Assembly: GCA_051004015.1 (NCBI GenBank)
Contig: JBPCKT010000122.1
Location: forward strand, 1-18,350
Direction of reading: 5' to 3'
DNA length: 18,350 nt
Source of the DNA: SXOA01 sp051004015
GTDB lineage: Bacteria; Planctomycetota; Planctomycetia; Pirellulales; Pirellulaceae
Below, piece by piece: positions 1 through 8,500 of the stretch (positions within the stretch are counted from its first letter, which is position 1; each line of letters opens with the position of its first letter). The notes beneath the pieces were generated by a model. It was not told the origin of the DNA. It saw only the letters and a program-made list of their open reading frames with translations, and made no database searches. Both the position numbers and the translations under genes were made by a program.

Positions 1-45
1 GAGGTGAAGAGCGGCTAAAAGTGGGGTTTGAGAAGGCGAAGGAAA

Positions 46-99
46 GTAGTCCGCTCATTCCGTGAGCGAACATGCCGGCACACGAAGTGTGCCGGCTAC
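46..99. repeat. REPIN-like two-hairpin element, copy 1
   Basis: The element opens with GTAG (46-49) and closes with CTAC (96-99). The first hairpin is CGCTCA-TTCCG-TGAGCG (52-67). The second spans 74-96, with 10-bp arms (GCCGGCACAC / GTGTGCCGGC) around a GAA loop. A sister copy stands at 2368-2435 in the same orientation, with the same flanks and first hairpin. GTAG followed by a hairpin is the signature of REP sequences recognised by RAYT (TnpA_REP) transposases, and two inverted REPs form a REPIN. Assignment to that class is by architecture only, since no RAYT gene is in the window. The element ends 6 bp before the start codon of the next gene. Confidence 0.75.
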
Positions 100-105
100 T
101 ATCAG

Positions 106-699
106 ATGCAAACCCCCTCCGAAATCGATTCTCTCCTCCGCCTTGTGGACCGCGAGGTCTGGATTGTGACGGCGGCGGCGGGGGGAAGGCGGGGAGGTTT
201 GACGGCGACGTGGGTCGCGCAGGCCTCCATCGACCGCGAGCGGCCGGTGATTCTGGCGGGGCTCGCCCCGAACCATTTCACGGCGGAGCTTGTCCAAGAG
301 GGGCAGGCGTTTGTCGCGCATCTTTTGGCGGATTCACAGGTCGAACTGGCCTGGAACTTTTCCAGAGACAGCGGCCGTCAGCGAGACAAGCTGGCGGGGT
401 TGGCTACAGTGGAAAGCCCCGCGGGCTGCCCGATTTTGCCGGACTGCCTGGCCTGGTTCGACTGCCGCGTGTTTGCCCGGTACGATGCCGGCGACCGCCT
501 GTTTTACTGGGCCGACGTAATTGCGGCGGAAAAACCGGGCACCGGCAACCCGCTTCGCGAGCAGGCGTTCATCCGCTCCCTGACGGACGACCAGCGGAGA
601 GTCCTGGCCGCCCAGCGGGAGGCCGACGTGCAAATCCAACGTCGCCTGGCGGACCAGTGGCGCGCAAAATGCGGTATTCCCGCCAGCGGTAAGGTATAG
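106..699 (+). CDS. Flavin reductase-like domain protein (FMN-binding split barrel)
   Basis: The 197-residue product resembles the flavin reductase-like/DIM6-NTAB family, which binds FMN in a split beta-barrel. Residues 10-75 follow the family pattern: a strand with a WIVTAA core, a GGLTATWVAQASIDRERPV stretch where the flavin phosphate is usually bound, and an HFTAELVQEGQAFVAHLL helix-strand. The segment LFYWADVIAAE (132-142) matches the later barrel strand that is common in the family. The substrate is unknown; members reduce flavins or oxidise diverse partners. I chose ATG 106 because the in-frame extension to 28 would translate the repeat at 46-99 and adds no family-like sequence. No clear Shine-Dalgarno precedes it. 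It is followed by a second repeat element and hflX on the same strand. Confidence 0.72.
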   Translation: MQTPSEIDSLLRLVDREVWIVTAAAGGRRGGLTATWVAQASIDRERPVILAGLAPNHFTAELVQEGQAFVAHLLADSQVELAWNFSRDSGRQRDKLAGLATVESPAGCPILPDCLAWFDCRVFARYDAGDRLFYWADVIAAEKPGTGNPLREQAFIRSLTDDQRRVLAAQREADVQIQRRLADQWRAKCGIPASGKV

Positions 700-719
700 T
701 TGTCTTAGTGGCAAGAAAA

Positions 720-770
720 GTACTCCTCACGCTCCGCGTGAGGAATCATCTCGCGGAGCGAGATGACTAC
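720..770. repeat. REPIN-like element, copy A, overlapping the hflX start
   Basis: Left border GTAC (720-723), right border CTAC (767-770). The first hairpin is CCTCACG-CTCCG-CGTGAGG (725-743) and the second CATCTCG-CGGAG-CGAGATG (747-765). Both stems are perfect 7-bp arms around complementary 5-nt loops. Read in reverse, it is almost identical to the element at 3130-3181. The ATG of hflX (763-765) is the last three bases of the second stem, and the GGAG at 755-758 in its loop is in Shine-Dalgarno position. Stem sequences differ from copies 1 and 2, but the borders and CTCCG/CGGAG-type loops are shared. Confidence 0.8.
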
Positions 771-2142
771 TATTAACCCCTCGAGGACCATCATCCCCGT
801 GCATGAACTTGAGCGCTCCACAGGCGTTGCGAAAGAGAAGGCGATTCTCGTTCGCGTTATTCTTCCCGGACAATATGAAGGCGAGGATCCGCTCGACGAG
901 ATCACCGGCCTGGCCAAGACGGCAGGGACGCGAATTGCCAGCGGCCTGACTCAGCGGCGGGAAAAGCCGGATGTGGCCACTTATCTTGGCAAGGGAAAGG
1001 TCGAGGAGCTCAAGAACCTCGTCGCCCATCATGAGGCCGACGTGGTCATCTTTGATAATGACCTGCACCCCGGCCAGACCCGCAATCTGGAGAAGGCCGT
1101 CGAGGTCAAGGTACTCGACCGGACGGAACTGATTCTCGACATCTTCGCCACGAGCGCCCAAACGTATGAATCGCGCCTCGCCGTCGAGCTCGCCCAGCTC
1201 GAATACTCGCTGCCGCGGCTGAAGCAAATGTGGTCGCACCTGTCCCGCATCAAGGCCGGCATCGGCATGCGCGGGCCGGGTGAAAAGCAGCTCGAAGAGG
1301 ACCGCCGGATCGTCGAGAAGCGGATTCACGAGCTGAAGGTGGAAATGAAAACCATCGAGAAGCGCAAGGAGCGGCTGGTCGCTTCGCGGCGGGACCGGCT
1401 GACGGTCTCCCTCGTCGGCTATACCAATGCCGGCAAGAGCACGTTGATGAACACGCTGACGAAAGCCGGTGTGCTGGCCCAGGATAAGCTGTTCGCCACG
1501 CTCGATACCCGCACCCGGCGATGGCAGTTGCCGAGCTGGGGTCCGGTGCTGCTCAGCGATACGGTCGGCTTCATCCGCGATCTGCCGCACGGGCTGATCG
1601 CCAGTTTCAAAGCGACGCTGGAAGAGGCCCGCCAGGCGGACTTGCTGCTCCACATTGCGGACGCCGCCAATCCCGACGTCCTGGACCAGATCAGCGCCGT
1701 TTACAACGTGCTGCGGGAGCTGGGCATCGAGGAGAAGCAGACGCTGCTCGTGCTCAACAAGGCGGACCGGCTCTCCGATGCCGCGGAGCTGGCCAAGATC
1801 ACTAACCGCTATCCCAACGCGGTCAGCATCAGCGCCAAGACGGGCGAGGGCCTGGACCACCTGCGCGACGCGGTGAGCGAAGCCCTCAGCCGCTCGTTCC
1901 TGGATTTGGACGTGGAGACGAGCGTCGCCAATGGCCGGCTGCTGGCGTACCTGGCGGCTCATGGGGAGGTGCTCTCCAAGGAATATCTCGAGGACCGCGT
2001 CGTTGTCCACGTCCGCATGCCCGCGCGCCACGTCGGGCCGGTGTACGGCCAGGGAACCACGGTCCGCCATCATCATGGCGCGCTGTTGGTGACTCCGGGC
2101 GAGGAAGAAGAGTTGCCGGCAGTGATGGAAGACGTGGCGTAG
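763..2142 (+). CDS. hflX: GTPase HflX, ribosome-associated
   Basis: HflX is a GTPase that binds the large ribosomal subunit and splits stalled or stressed ribosomes. The 459-residue product has the full family layout. Residues 27-210 form the HflX N-terminal nucleotide-binding and coiled-coil region, with YLGKGKVEEL (74-83), FDNDLHPGQTRNLE (97-110) and the glycine-rich GIGMRGPGEKQLEEDRR (166-182). Residues 213-380 form the G domain: P-loop GYTNAGKST (219-227), DTVGF (266-270), NKAD (332-335) and SAKTGEG (357-363). A C-terminal domain ends in an acidic EEEEL tail. The ATG at 763 lies in a repeat hairpin. An in-frame GTG at 799 (Val13) is an alternative start that would drop only residues before the conserved part. 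It is not beside hfq here; it stands alone among small genes. Confidence 0.95.
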   Translation: MTTINPSRTIIPVHELERSTGVAKEKAILVRVILPGQYEGEDPLDEITGLAKTAGTRIASGLTQRREKPDVATYLGKGKVEELKNLVAHHEADVVIFDNDLHPGQTRNLEKAVEVKVLDRTELILDIFATSAQTYESRLAVELAQLEYSLPRLKQMWSHLSRIKAGIGMRGPGEKQLEEDRRIVEKRIHELKVEMKTIEKRKERLVASRRDRLTVSLVGYTNAGKSTLMNTLTKAGVLAQDKLFATLDTRTRRWQLPSWGPVLLSDTVGFIRDLPHGLIASFKATLEEARQADLLLHIADAANPDVLDQISAVYNVLRELGIEEKQTLLVLNKADRLSDAAELAKITNRYPNAVSISAKTGEGLDHLRDAVSEALSRSFLDLDVETSVANGRLLAYLAAHGEVLSKEYLEDRVVVHVRMPARHVGPVYGQGTTVRHHHGALLVTPGEEEELPAVMEDVA

Positions 2143-2224
2143 CCCTACAACCGCTACCCGTCGCAAAGTCTGAAGTCCTCGGCAGCCTTTTCCTCATCCT
2201 TGCGGTTTCTCTCAAGTTTGGAAA

Positions 2225-2252
2225 TTGACATGAGGCCCCGTGGATGTAGTCT
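2225..2252 (+). promoter_or_regulatory. Candidate promoter downstream of hflX
   Basis: A perfect TTGACA -35 (2225-2230) is followed, 16 bp later, by TAGTCT (2247-2252), a weak -10. It lies in the 311-bp gap after hflX and upstream of a strong terminator at 2318, so a transcript from here would be only about 90 nt unless it reads through to the acylphosphatase gene. The -10 is poor, so this remains tentative. Confidence 0.3.
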
Positions 2253-2317
2253 TAAGTTGTCACTTGTTGTTAAGGCAGCCTGTGACCATTACTAAGGCTT
2301 TCTCACCCCCCGTGTTG

Positions 2318-2355
2318 GGCGGGTTCAGCGGCGCTTGCTGAACCCGCCTTTATTA
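2318..2355 (+). terminator. Rho-independent terminator
   Basis: A perfect 12-bp stem, GGCGGGTTCAGC (2318-2329) with GCTGAACCCGCC (2337-2348), encloses a 7-nt loop and is followed by a U-rich run (TTTATTATTT). It sits about 175 bp after the hflX stop. It ends hflX transcription, a short transcript initiated in the gap, or both. It separates hflX from the acylphosphatase-DUF309 pair. Confidence 0.8.
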
Positions 2356-2367
2356 TTTCTTGGGGAA

Positions 2368-2435
2368 GTAGTCCGCTCACTCCGTGAGCGCGGTGATCCA
2401 CGGACACGGGCCGGCGCACGGAGTGTGCCGGCTAC
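2368..2435. repeat. REPIN-like two-hairpin element, copy 2
   Basis: Borders are GTAG (2368-2371) and CTAC (2432-2435). The first hairpin is CGCTCACTCCGTGAGCG (2375-2391). The second occupies 2410-2432, with arms matching those of copy 1 and one G/T pair where copy 1 has A-T, around a GGA centre. The spacer between hairpins is longer than in copy 1 (18 nt against 6 nt), and its sequence is different. It has the same orientation as copy 1 and lies 18 bp upstream of the acylphosphatase start. Confidence 0.78.
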
Positions 2436-2453
2436 TATCGCTACAATAGAGAC

Positions 2454-2738
2454 GTGTCCGAATCACGTCCCATTCGCTGCGAAGTCCATTACTCCGGCCA
2501 GGTGCAAGGCGTGGGCTTTCGGTGGAATGCATGCGGCATCTCCCGCGACTTTGCCGTGACGGGGTGCGTGCGTAACCTGCCTGACGGTCGTGTGCATCTG
2601 GTGACTGAAGGAGAGCGCGGGGAAGTCGAACGGTTCCTGGCGGCGATTGCGGATTCGATGGCGGGGAACATACGGCACACCCAGATCGTGACGAGCCCAG
2701 CGACCGGTGAGTACACGAGCTTTGAAACTACAAGGTGA
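2454..2738 (+). CDS. acyP: Acylphosphatase
   Basis: Acylphosphatase hydrolyses the carboxyl-phosphate bond of small acyl phosphates in the cytoplasm. At 94 residues the product is the usual size. It carries the N-terminal signature GQVQGVGFRWNA (15-26), with the phosphate-binding Arg at 23, and the second signature GCVRNLPDGRVHLVTEG (37-53), with the catalytic Asn at 41. Both positions are the same as in the classical enzymes. The start is GTG 2454, the only start that gives a complete domain, and the Shine-Dalgarno is weak. The stop codon TGA (2736-2738) lies inside the ribosome-binding region of the DUF309 gene, so the two are very probably co-transcribed and translationally coupled. Confidence 0.93.
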   Translation: MSESRPIRCEVHYSGQVQGVGFRWNACGISRDFAVTGCVRNLPDGRVHLVTEGERGEVERFLAAIADSMAGNIRHTQIVTSPATGEYTSFETTR

Positions 2739-2739
2739 G
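2732..2739 (+). promoter_or_regulatory. Ribosome binding site of the DUF309 gene, overlapping the acyP stop
   Basis: AAGGTGAG lies 7 nt before ATG 2747 and contains the acyP stop codon TGA. This favours ATG 2747 over the GTG at 2735 as the start of the DUF309 gene. Confidence 0.6.
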
Positions 2740-2746
2740 TATTTCC

Positions 2747-3130
2747 ATGCCTGAAGAAGCCTACGACCCACGGTATCTGGAGGGAATCGAGCACTTCAAC
2801 GTCTGTGACTTCTTCGAGGCACACGAAGTGTGGGAAGAGCTCTGGGCCGATTACCGCGGCCCGTCCCGGAAGTTCTATCAAGGGCTCATCCAGGTCGCCG
2901 TCTGCCTGCACCACTTCGGCAACGGCAACACTCGTGGGGCCAAAAAACTGTACCTCACCAGCGTCGGCTACTTGCAAGAATACCGCCCACAGCACCAGGG
3001 GCTCGACCTGGAGAAGCTGTTCCGCGAGTTTGAAACGTGTCTGAAGCCCGTGATGGAGAGCACCGAGGAGTTTCCCAAGATTGACATCGAGCCGGATTTG
3101 ATTCCGGAGATCCACCTGCTCCAAGAATAG
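2747..3130 (+). CDS. DUF309 family protein
   Basis: This 127-residue protein matches the DUF309 family, small all-helical proteins of unknown biochemical function. The signature is clear: GIEHFNVCDFFEAHEVWEELW (13-33), followed by GPSRKFYQGLIQVAVCLHHF (38-57). The conserved polar residues are His26, Glu27, Trp29 and Glu30 in the first helix and Gln45 and the His pair 55-56 in the second. Such His/Glu arrangements could bind a metal, but that is inference. ATG 2747 is preferred over GTG 2735 because AAGGTGAG precedes it at good spacing. It follows acyP with no gap. Its TAG stop (3128-3130) abuts a repeat element. Confidence 0.88.
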   Translation: MPEEAYDPRYLEGIEHFNVCDFFEAHEVWEELWADYRGPSRKFYQGLIQVAVCLHHFGNGNTRGAKKLYLTSVGYLQEYRPQHQGLDLEKLFREFETCLKPVMESTEEFPKIDIEPDLIPEIHLLQE

Positions 3131-3181
3131 TACTCATCTCGCTCCGCGAGATGATTTCCTCACGCGGAGCGTGAGGAGTAC
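3130..3181. repeat. REPIN-like element, copy B, filling a convergent gap
   Basis: Borders are GTAC (3130-3133) and GTAC (3178-3181). The first hairpin is CATCTCG-CTCCG-CGAGATG (3135-3153) and the second CCTCACG-CGGAG-CGTGAGG (3158-3176). It is the reverse complement of copy A, differing by one border base and a single inserted T in the spacer. It fills the 52 bp between the DUF309 stop (3130) and the pcrA stop (3183), where its hairpins could act as a two-way transcription barrier. Confidence 0.82.
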
Positions 3182-3182
3182 T

Positions 3183-5519
3183 TTACTCCACCGGCTGCAG
3201 GTTGGCGTGCAGGAGCACGAAGGTTTTTTCGCCGGTGGCGGCGGAGAAGCGGACGGTGGCGCGGCGTTTGGGGCCTTCGCCCGAGAGAGAGATGATGGTG
3301 CCCACGCCATATACAGAGTGCTCCACCGTCATGCCGTGCTTGAACATGCTCGGGGGAACGCGGCGGACGCCGTTTTCCTGCTCGGCGAGCAGGCTGGCGG
3401 CCGTGGTGACGCCGGAGACGAGCAACGGGCCTTTCTTCTTTTTCGACTCTTCGGGCTCGACTTGCGAGAAATCATCGACGTCGAAGCTGACGTCCCCTTC
3501 GTCGTGCGAAAGTTCGGCTTCCTCGCGGGGTAGCTGCGATTCTTCCCAGTCTTTCACCCGAGGGCGGCTGGTAATGCTGCTGGAAAGTTGCATCTCGTCG
3601 CGGGGAAGCTCCATCAGGAACGGGCTGGGGATGGTCGGCGCGGCCTGGCCGCGGAACATCCGGTAGTCGGCGTAGCTGAGCTGCAATTCCTCTTCCGCTC
3701 GCGTGATGCCGACGAACAGCAGCCGTCGCTCTTCTTCCACTTTCTCCTCGTCGTTGCGGCTCCGCTCGTGCGGCAACAGGCCCTGCTCGCAGGCGATGAT
3801 GAACACGACTGGGAATTCCAACCCCTTGGCGGCGTGCATGGTCATCAGCGTGACTTTGTCGCTTTCCGATTCCCAAGCGTCGGTGTCGGATACCAGCGAG
3901 GTCTCTTCCAGGAATTGCTCCAAGTGATCCTGGCCAGGATTCCGCATGTCGAATTCGCGGGCGGCGGTGAGCAGTTCTTGCAGGTTGGCGAGCCGTTCCT
4001 GGTCTTCCTCGGCTTCGGAGTTCTTGAGCACTTCGTGATAGTCGCTTTCGCTGAGCACGCGGCCGACGATTGCCTCGACATGCGCGGTCGCCACTTCCCC
4101 CAGCCGGTCGAACATGGCGACGAACTTGGCCACGGCCACGGCGGACTTCTTGTTGAGACCTTCCACCAAGCCGGCTTCGCGGGCCGCATCGAGCAGGGGC
4201 AGGCTTTGTTTGCGGGAGTGGTCCTGCAACTTGACGACGGTCGATTTGCCGATGCCGCGAGTGGGGGTGTTGATGATGCGGAGCAGGGCGACGTCGCTGC
4301 GGGGGTTGTTGAGGAGGTGCAGGTAGGCCAGCACGTCCTTGATTTCCTTCCGCTGGAAGAATTCCAGGCCGTTGACAATCTGGTAGGGAATCACATGCTC
4401 GCGCAGGGCGTGCTCAATCTGCCGCGAGAGGGCGTTGATGCGGTAAAAGACGGCGAAATCCCGCGGGCGGCGCTGGCCGGAGTGGACCGCGGTGGCGATC
4501 TGGGCGGCGATGTGATCCGCTTCGTCCCGCTGGGTGGGATAGCAGTGGAGGCGGACCGCCTCGCCTTCCGCGTTGTCGGTGAAGAGCTGCTTTTTTTTAC
4601 GGCGGACGTTGTGGCAAATGAGCTGGTCGGCGACGCGGAGGATGGCCTTGGTGCTGCGGTAATTCTGCTCCAGCCGCACCACCTTGACGCTGGGAAAATC
4701 CTTCTCGAACTCCAGGATGTTGCTGAGGTTGGCTCCCCGCCAGCCGTAGATGGATTGATCGGGGTCGCCGGTGACGGCCAGGTTGGGGTGGTCGATGGAG
4801 AGGGCCCGCACGATGGCGTATTGGGCCAGGTTGGTGTCCTGATATTCATCAACGAGGATGTAACGATACCGCTCGTCGAGCTTGGCCCGCACTTCGGGAT
4901 TTTCCCTAAGCAGCGAGGCAACGTGCATCAGCAGGTCGTCGAAATCGACGGCGTTGGCGCGGAGCAGCCGGCGCTGGTAGGCGGGATAGACCCGCTCCAC
5001 GATTCCGCCGAGCTGCCGCCCCTTGCTGCCGGTGTAGCGGTCGGGGGTGATGAGGTTGTTCTTGGCCCAACTGATGGCGTGGCCGATGGCATCGGGCGAG
5101 ACATGGCTCATGTCCACTCTCTCGTCCTCAATTGCCGCCATCAACAGCTTGTGGCTGTCGTCCATGTCGTAGATGGAGTAGTTTTCGGACAGACCGACGA
5201 GAGCCGCATTCAGCCTGAGCAGCCGGGCACAAAAGCCGTGGAACGTCCCCAACCAAACCGGCTGGCGGGGAGCCAGTTTTTCCACGCGGCTCCGCATCTC
5301 CGCGGCGGCTTTGTTGGTGAAGGTGAGAGCGAGGATTTGCCGGGCGGAAATCCCTTCTGCCAGAAGATGGGCGATGCGGTGTGTGACCACCCGCGTCTTG
5401 CCGCTCCCCGGCCCGGCGAGAATCAGCAGCGGGCCATCGACATGCGCCACTGCCGCGAACTGGGCGGCAGTGAGCGACTGGTGGGCATTCCTAGCCTTAG
5501 GCGAAAGTGCGGCTTCCAT
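3183..5519 (-). CDS. pcrA: ATP-dependent DNA helicase PcrA/UvrD
   Basis: This 778-residue superfamily 1A 3'-5' helicase acts in nucleotide excision repair, mismatch repair and clearing of stalled RNA polymerase or replication forks. All motifs are present: the Q motif near SLTAAQ (15-20), Walker A AGPGSGKT (35-42), motif Ia LTFTNKAAAEM (65-75), motif II VDEYQDT (223-229), motif III VTGDPDQSIYGWRGA (249-263), motif IV EQNYRST (284-290), motif V with MTMHAAKGLEFPVVF and motif VI with LLFVGITRAEEEL. The last 55 residues (from MFKHGMTVEHSVYGVGTI) match the small C-terminal Tudor-like domain of PcrA/UvrD that contacts RNA polymerase. It lies 23 bp after the VWA gene on the same strand and may be co-transcribed with it. 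The start is ATG 5519. Confidence 0.95.
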   Translation of the reverse strand: MEAALSPKARNAHQSLTAAQFAAVAHVDGPLLILAGPGSGKTRVVTHRIAHLLAEGISARQILALTFTNKAAAEMRSRVEKLAPRQPVWLGTFHGFCARLLRLNAALVGLSENYSIYDMDDSHKLLMAAIEDERVDMSHVSPDAIGHAISWAKNNLITPDRYTGSKGRQLGGIVERVYPAYQRRLLRANAVDFDDLLMHVASLLRENPEVRAKLDERYRYILVDEYQDTNLAQYAIVRALSIDHPNLAVTGDPDQSIYGWRGANLSNILEFEKDFPSVKVVRLEQNYRSTKAILRVADQLICHNVRRKKKQLFTDNAEGEAVRLHCYPTQRDEADHIAAQIATAVHSGQRRPRDFAVFYRINALSRQIEHALREHVIPYQIVNGLEFFQRKEIKDVLAYLHLLNNPRSDVALLRIINTPTRGIGKSTVVKLQDHSRKQSLPLLDAAREAGLVEGLNKKSAVAVAKFVAMFDRLGEVATAHVEAIVGRVLSESDYHEVLKNSEAEEDQERLANLQELLTAAREFDMRNPGQDHLEQFLEETSLVSDTDAWESESDKVTLMTMHAAKGLEFPVVFIIACEQGLLPHERSRNDEEKVEEERRLLFVGITRAEEELQLSYADYRMFRGQAAPTIPSPFLMELPRDEMQLSSSITSRPRVKDWEESQLPREEAELSHDEGDVSFDVDDFSQVEPEESKKKKGPLLVSGVTTAASLLAEQENGVRRVPPSMFKHGMTVEHSVYGVGTIISLSGEGPKRRATVRFSAATGEKTFVLLHANLQPVE

Positions 5520-5542
5520 ACCGTCATCTTAGCGTTTTGTGC

Positions 5543-8500
5543 CTATCCGCCCATATCCTTGCGAGCCTTCTTCTTGGCCGCCATCAGCCGCTCGGTATAG
5601 GTGTCTTGCTCCGGTCCGCTGGCTGCGGAAGAGGGTGGCGGTTGCAGCGGCTGTTGGTGTGTAGCGCTGCTGCTACCGCCGGTGGCGTCCTGGAGGACAT
5701 CGCCGAGTTCCCGCTGGGGACCGCCGGCGTCGGCATCGACCTGGGGCTCAAATCGGGCGGAAGCACGGCGCTCGTCCAGTTGCGAGGTGACGGCTGCCTT
5801 CTTGCTCCGCAGCCGCTCCATGGCCTCGGTGCGGACGGGCTCGAGCGGGCGCTGCATGACGCGTCCCCAAGCGTATGCTACGGCGGGCATGACCCAGTAG
5901 AAGTGGATGGTGATGCGGCGGATGGCCACATCCACCAGGAAGATGCCGGCGGCCAGCAGCAGAATCAGCGGCCAGATGTCCGTGCTGCTCATCGCTTTGG
6001 GAAGGGTGCGGCGGAAGGTATCGACTGCGGCAATCAGTTTGTCAATGGATGTTTGACTGGGCACAAAATCGGGCATCTTGACTCCCACTTCGCCGCCCTT
6101 GGGCTTCAGGGCGGCCAGTGTGGTGATGAGGAGGTCGTTCGTTTCCCGCTCGCGGAATTCGGCCGAGTACGGCACGTTGACGCCGGTGAGCAGCGGCGGC
6201 TGCTGTTTTCCATCGGGGCCTTTGCCCGGATTGATGGCCAGCAGGTAGCTGCCGGCTTCGGTGGCGGGCATTTCCCCCACGTAGCGGCCGGGGGCTTCCT
6301 GCCGCATCTGCATGGAGATGTTTTCCATCTTCGGCCCGGTCCCGACGGCGCTCATGTCGAGGAAATTCAAAAACTCGCCGTCCTTCTTTAGCGCCGTCAC
6401 CACGACGCGCACCTTGCCATCCTTCACGTCAGTGGCAATCGAATAATCGGCCTGTTCGTTCACCGGCCGCATCACGTCGCGGATGACCTGCGTGTAGAGC
6501 TTGTCGAAGCTTTCCCAGCCGTCCTGCCAGGGGGTCGCCCAGCGCTGGCCTGCATCGGTGGTGATGACGGCGGTCTTGCCCGCGCCGTAAATCCAGCGGG
6601 CCAGAATGGTGGTGTTCTCGGGGCCGGCGTCCTTCATCGCGCCTGCCCGCATCACGACCTCCACCAGCGGGTTTTCCTTCACCTGCGTCAGCACAAATCC
6701 CTTAATCGGGGGCGGATCCCCTTCAATACCGCCGACCATTTCGTGCCGGCGGTCGACGATGCCGACGGGAATGCCGTTCTGGTCTTCCTTGACGAGCGGC
6801 CGGGCGACGCGGCGAGCCTCAATTTGAAAGATGCGGGGGAGCGCCTTGGGATTGGTGGCCCGGTAGAACTTGCCGCCAGTCTGCTCCGCGATTCCGCGAA
6901 GACGGGTGTCTTCAATCGTGCCGTGAGCGCCAACGGCGACCGTGCTGACCTTGATTTTGGCCTTCTTGAACATGCCTACCGACGCGCCAGGGGGGGAGGG
7001 ATCGCCGTCGCTGATGATAATGGCGTGCTTGACCGAGGCCGGGCACCTGGCCAACTCCTTGTAGGTCATGAGCATGGCGGGCTCGAAGTCGGGCATGTCG
7101 CCGGGCTGCATCCGGTCGAGCTTGGCCATCATCGATTTCTGGCTCTTCCCCACCTGCACCAGGCCAGCCCCCTTACTGTCCCGCCACAGCCAGTCTTCCT
7201 TGCTGCTGAAGTTGTCCCAGTGGGCGACGCCACAGTAGTCCATCGGGCCAAGCACTTTGAGGGCTTCGATGCCGATGACCTTTTGCCAGTAGTTCCCCTG
7301 GGCGATTTCGCTGGCGTGCATCATCATCGCCAAGGCGCCGACGGCCCGCACCTTGGCGTTCTTAATCTGGAAATCGACCGGCATCGCCTTTTCCAGTTCG
7401 GTATTGCTCCAGCCCCCCGCCCCGAAGCTGTTGGGGCCGCCAATCATCAAGAGACCGGCTCCGAACTGCTCGGTATTGCGGACCAGCATCTGAATCTGAT
7501 CGTCGGTGAAGCTGGCCGTATCTTCCACATTCGTGGAGAGCACGCCGTTGGCTCGGGGCACGTTCGCCAGGACCACGCAGTCGTAGGCTTGCAACTCGGC
7601 CAAGCTTGAAAAGAGCTGATTGCTCTGCATCTTCACGACTTCGATATCCTTCTCGCCGAGACTGAGGGCCAGTTTGTCGAACTCGGTCGGCGTGTCGGAA
7701 TCCACGATCAAGAGCACGCGGGCCTTTCCCCGCACGTGCGTGAACGCGGTGGCCGAGTTGTTTTGCAGCATCAGATCCTGGCCGGCGTCGTCAGGTACGA
7801 AATCGGCCCGGTAGACATATCCCGAAGGAGTGTCGATGCGCCCCTCGAGCACCACGGCGTTCTTGCCCGGCAGTAGCGTCTCCTCGGTCTCGGAAAGGAG
7901 CTCGAGTTGCCCGCCGACGGCCCGCGTGACTTTCAGCTTACCCTTGACGGTGCCGCCGATGAGCTTGCCGTCTTTGTCCCGAACCGCGGGCGTGAAGTTT
8001 TCGAGCACGACGCGAGTCTGGAATTCCTGGCCGCGGCGAATGTCCGCGGGGAGGGCGATTTTTTCGACGGCGACTTCCGCGGTGGCGTTCAGGCGGATGG
8101 GGACAACGTCAATGCCGATGCCGTTTTCCACGAGCGTGCTGGCGATGGTCTTGGCGTCGCCGAGGTTTTCTTGCCCGTCAGTGACAATGACAATCCGCTT
8201 GGCGGTGTCTTCGGGGAACGAAGCTTGGGCCAGTTTGAGGGCGGCGGCGATGTTGGTCGCATCGGTCCGCATCTGGAAAAGCGTATCGAGCTGCCCGCTG
8301 CCGACGGCGCGGATGTCGTCCGAGAACGGCGGGAACTCAATGGTCGCCTCGCGACCGAAGATGATCACGCCCGCTTTGTCCTCGGAGGCGTTCTGCAGAT
8401 CCCCCTTGCGGCGATGTTTGGCCACGTCCTGCATCACATATTTAAGCATTGCCTCGCGGGTGATCTTGGGGATGCTCTCCGACTGGTCGAGCAGATACAT

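Noticed and set aside
3..65. End of a possible upstream gene in frame with stop TGA 63-65
   Set aside because: About 20 charged codons lead into the repeat and stop there, but another frame stops at 16-18 and the fragment is too short to choose between them.
28..105. N-terminal extension of the flavin reductase-like protein
   Set aside because: The extra 26 codons translate the hairpin element at 46-99; ATG 106 gives a normal domain start.
727..2166. 479-codon open frame on the minus strand opposite hflX
   Set aside because: It is the antisense of a gene with all HflX motifs. Its product has no recognisable domain and is typical of the mirrored open frames in GC-rich DNA.
46..3181. CRISPR array
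   Set aside because: The repeats are palindromic pairs separated by whole genes, not regularly spaced short repeats with unique spacers, and no cas gene is present.
3588..5600. 670-codon open frame on the plus strand opposite pcrA
   Set aside because: It lies fully antisense to a complete helicase gene. The product is rich in Val, Gly and His runs without domain pattern, as expected for a codon-bias shadow.
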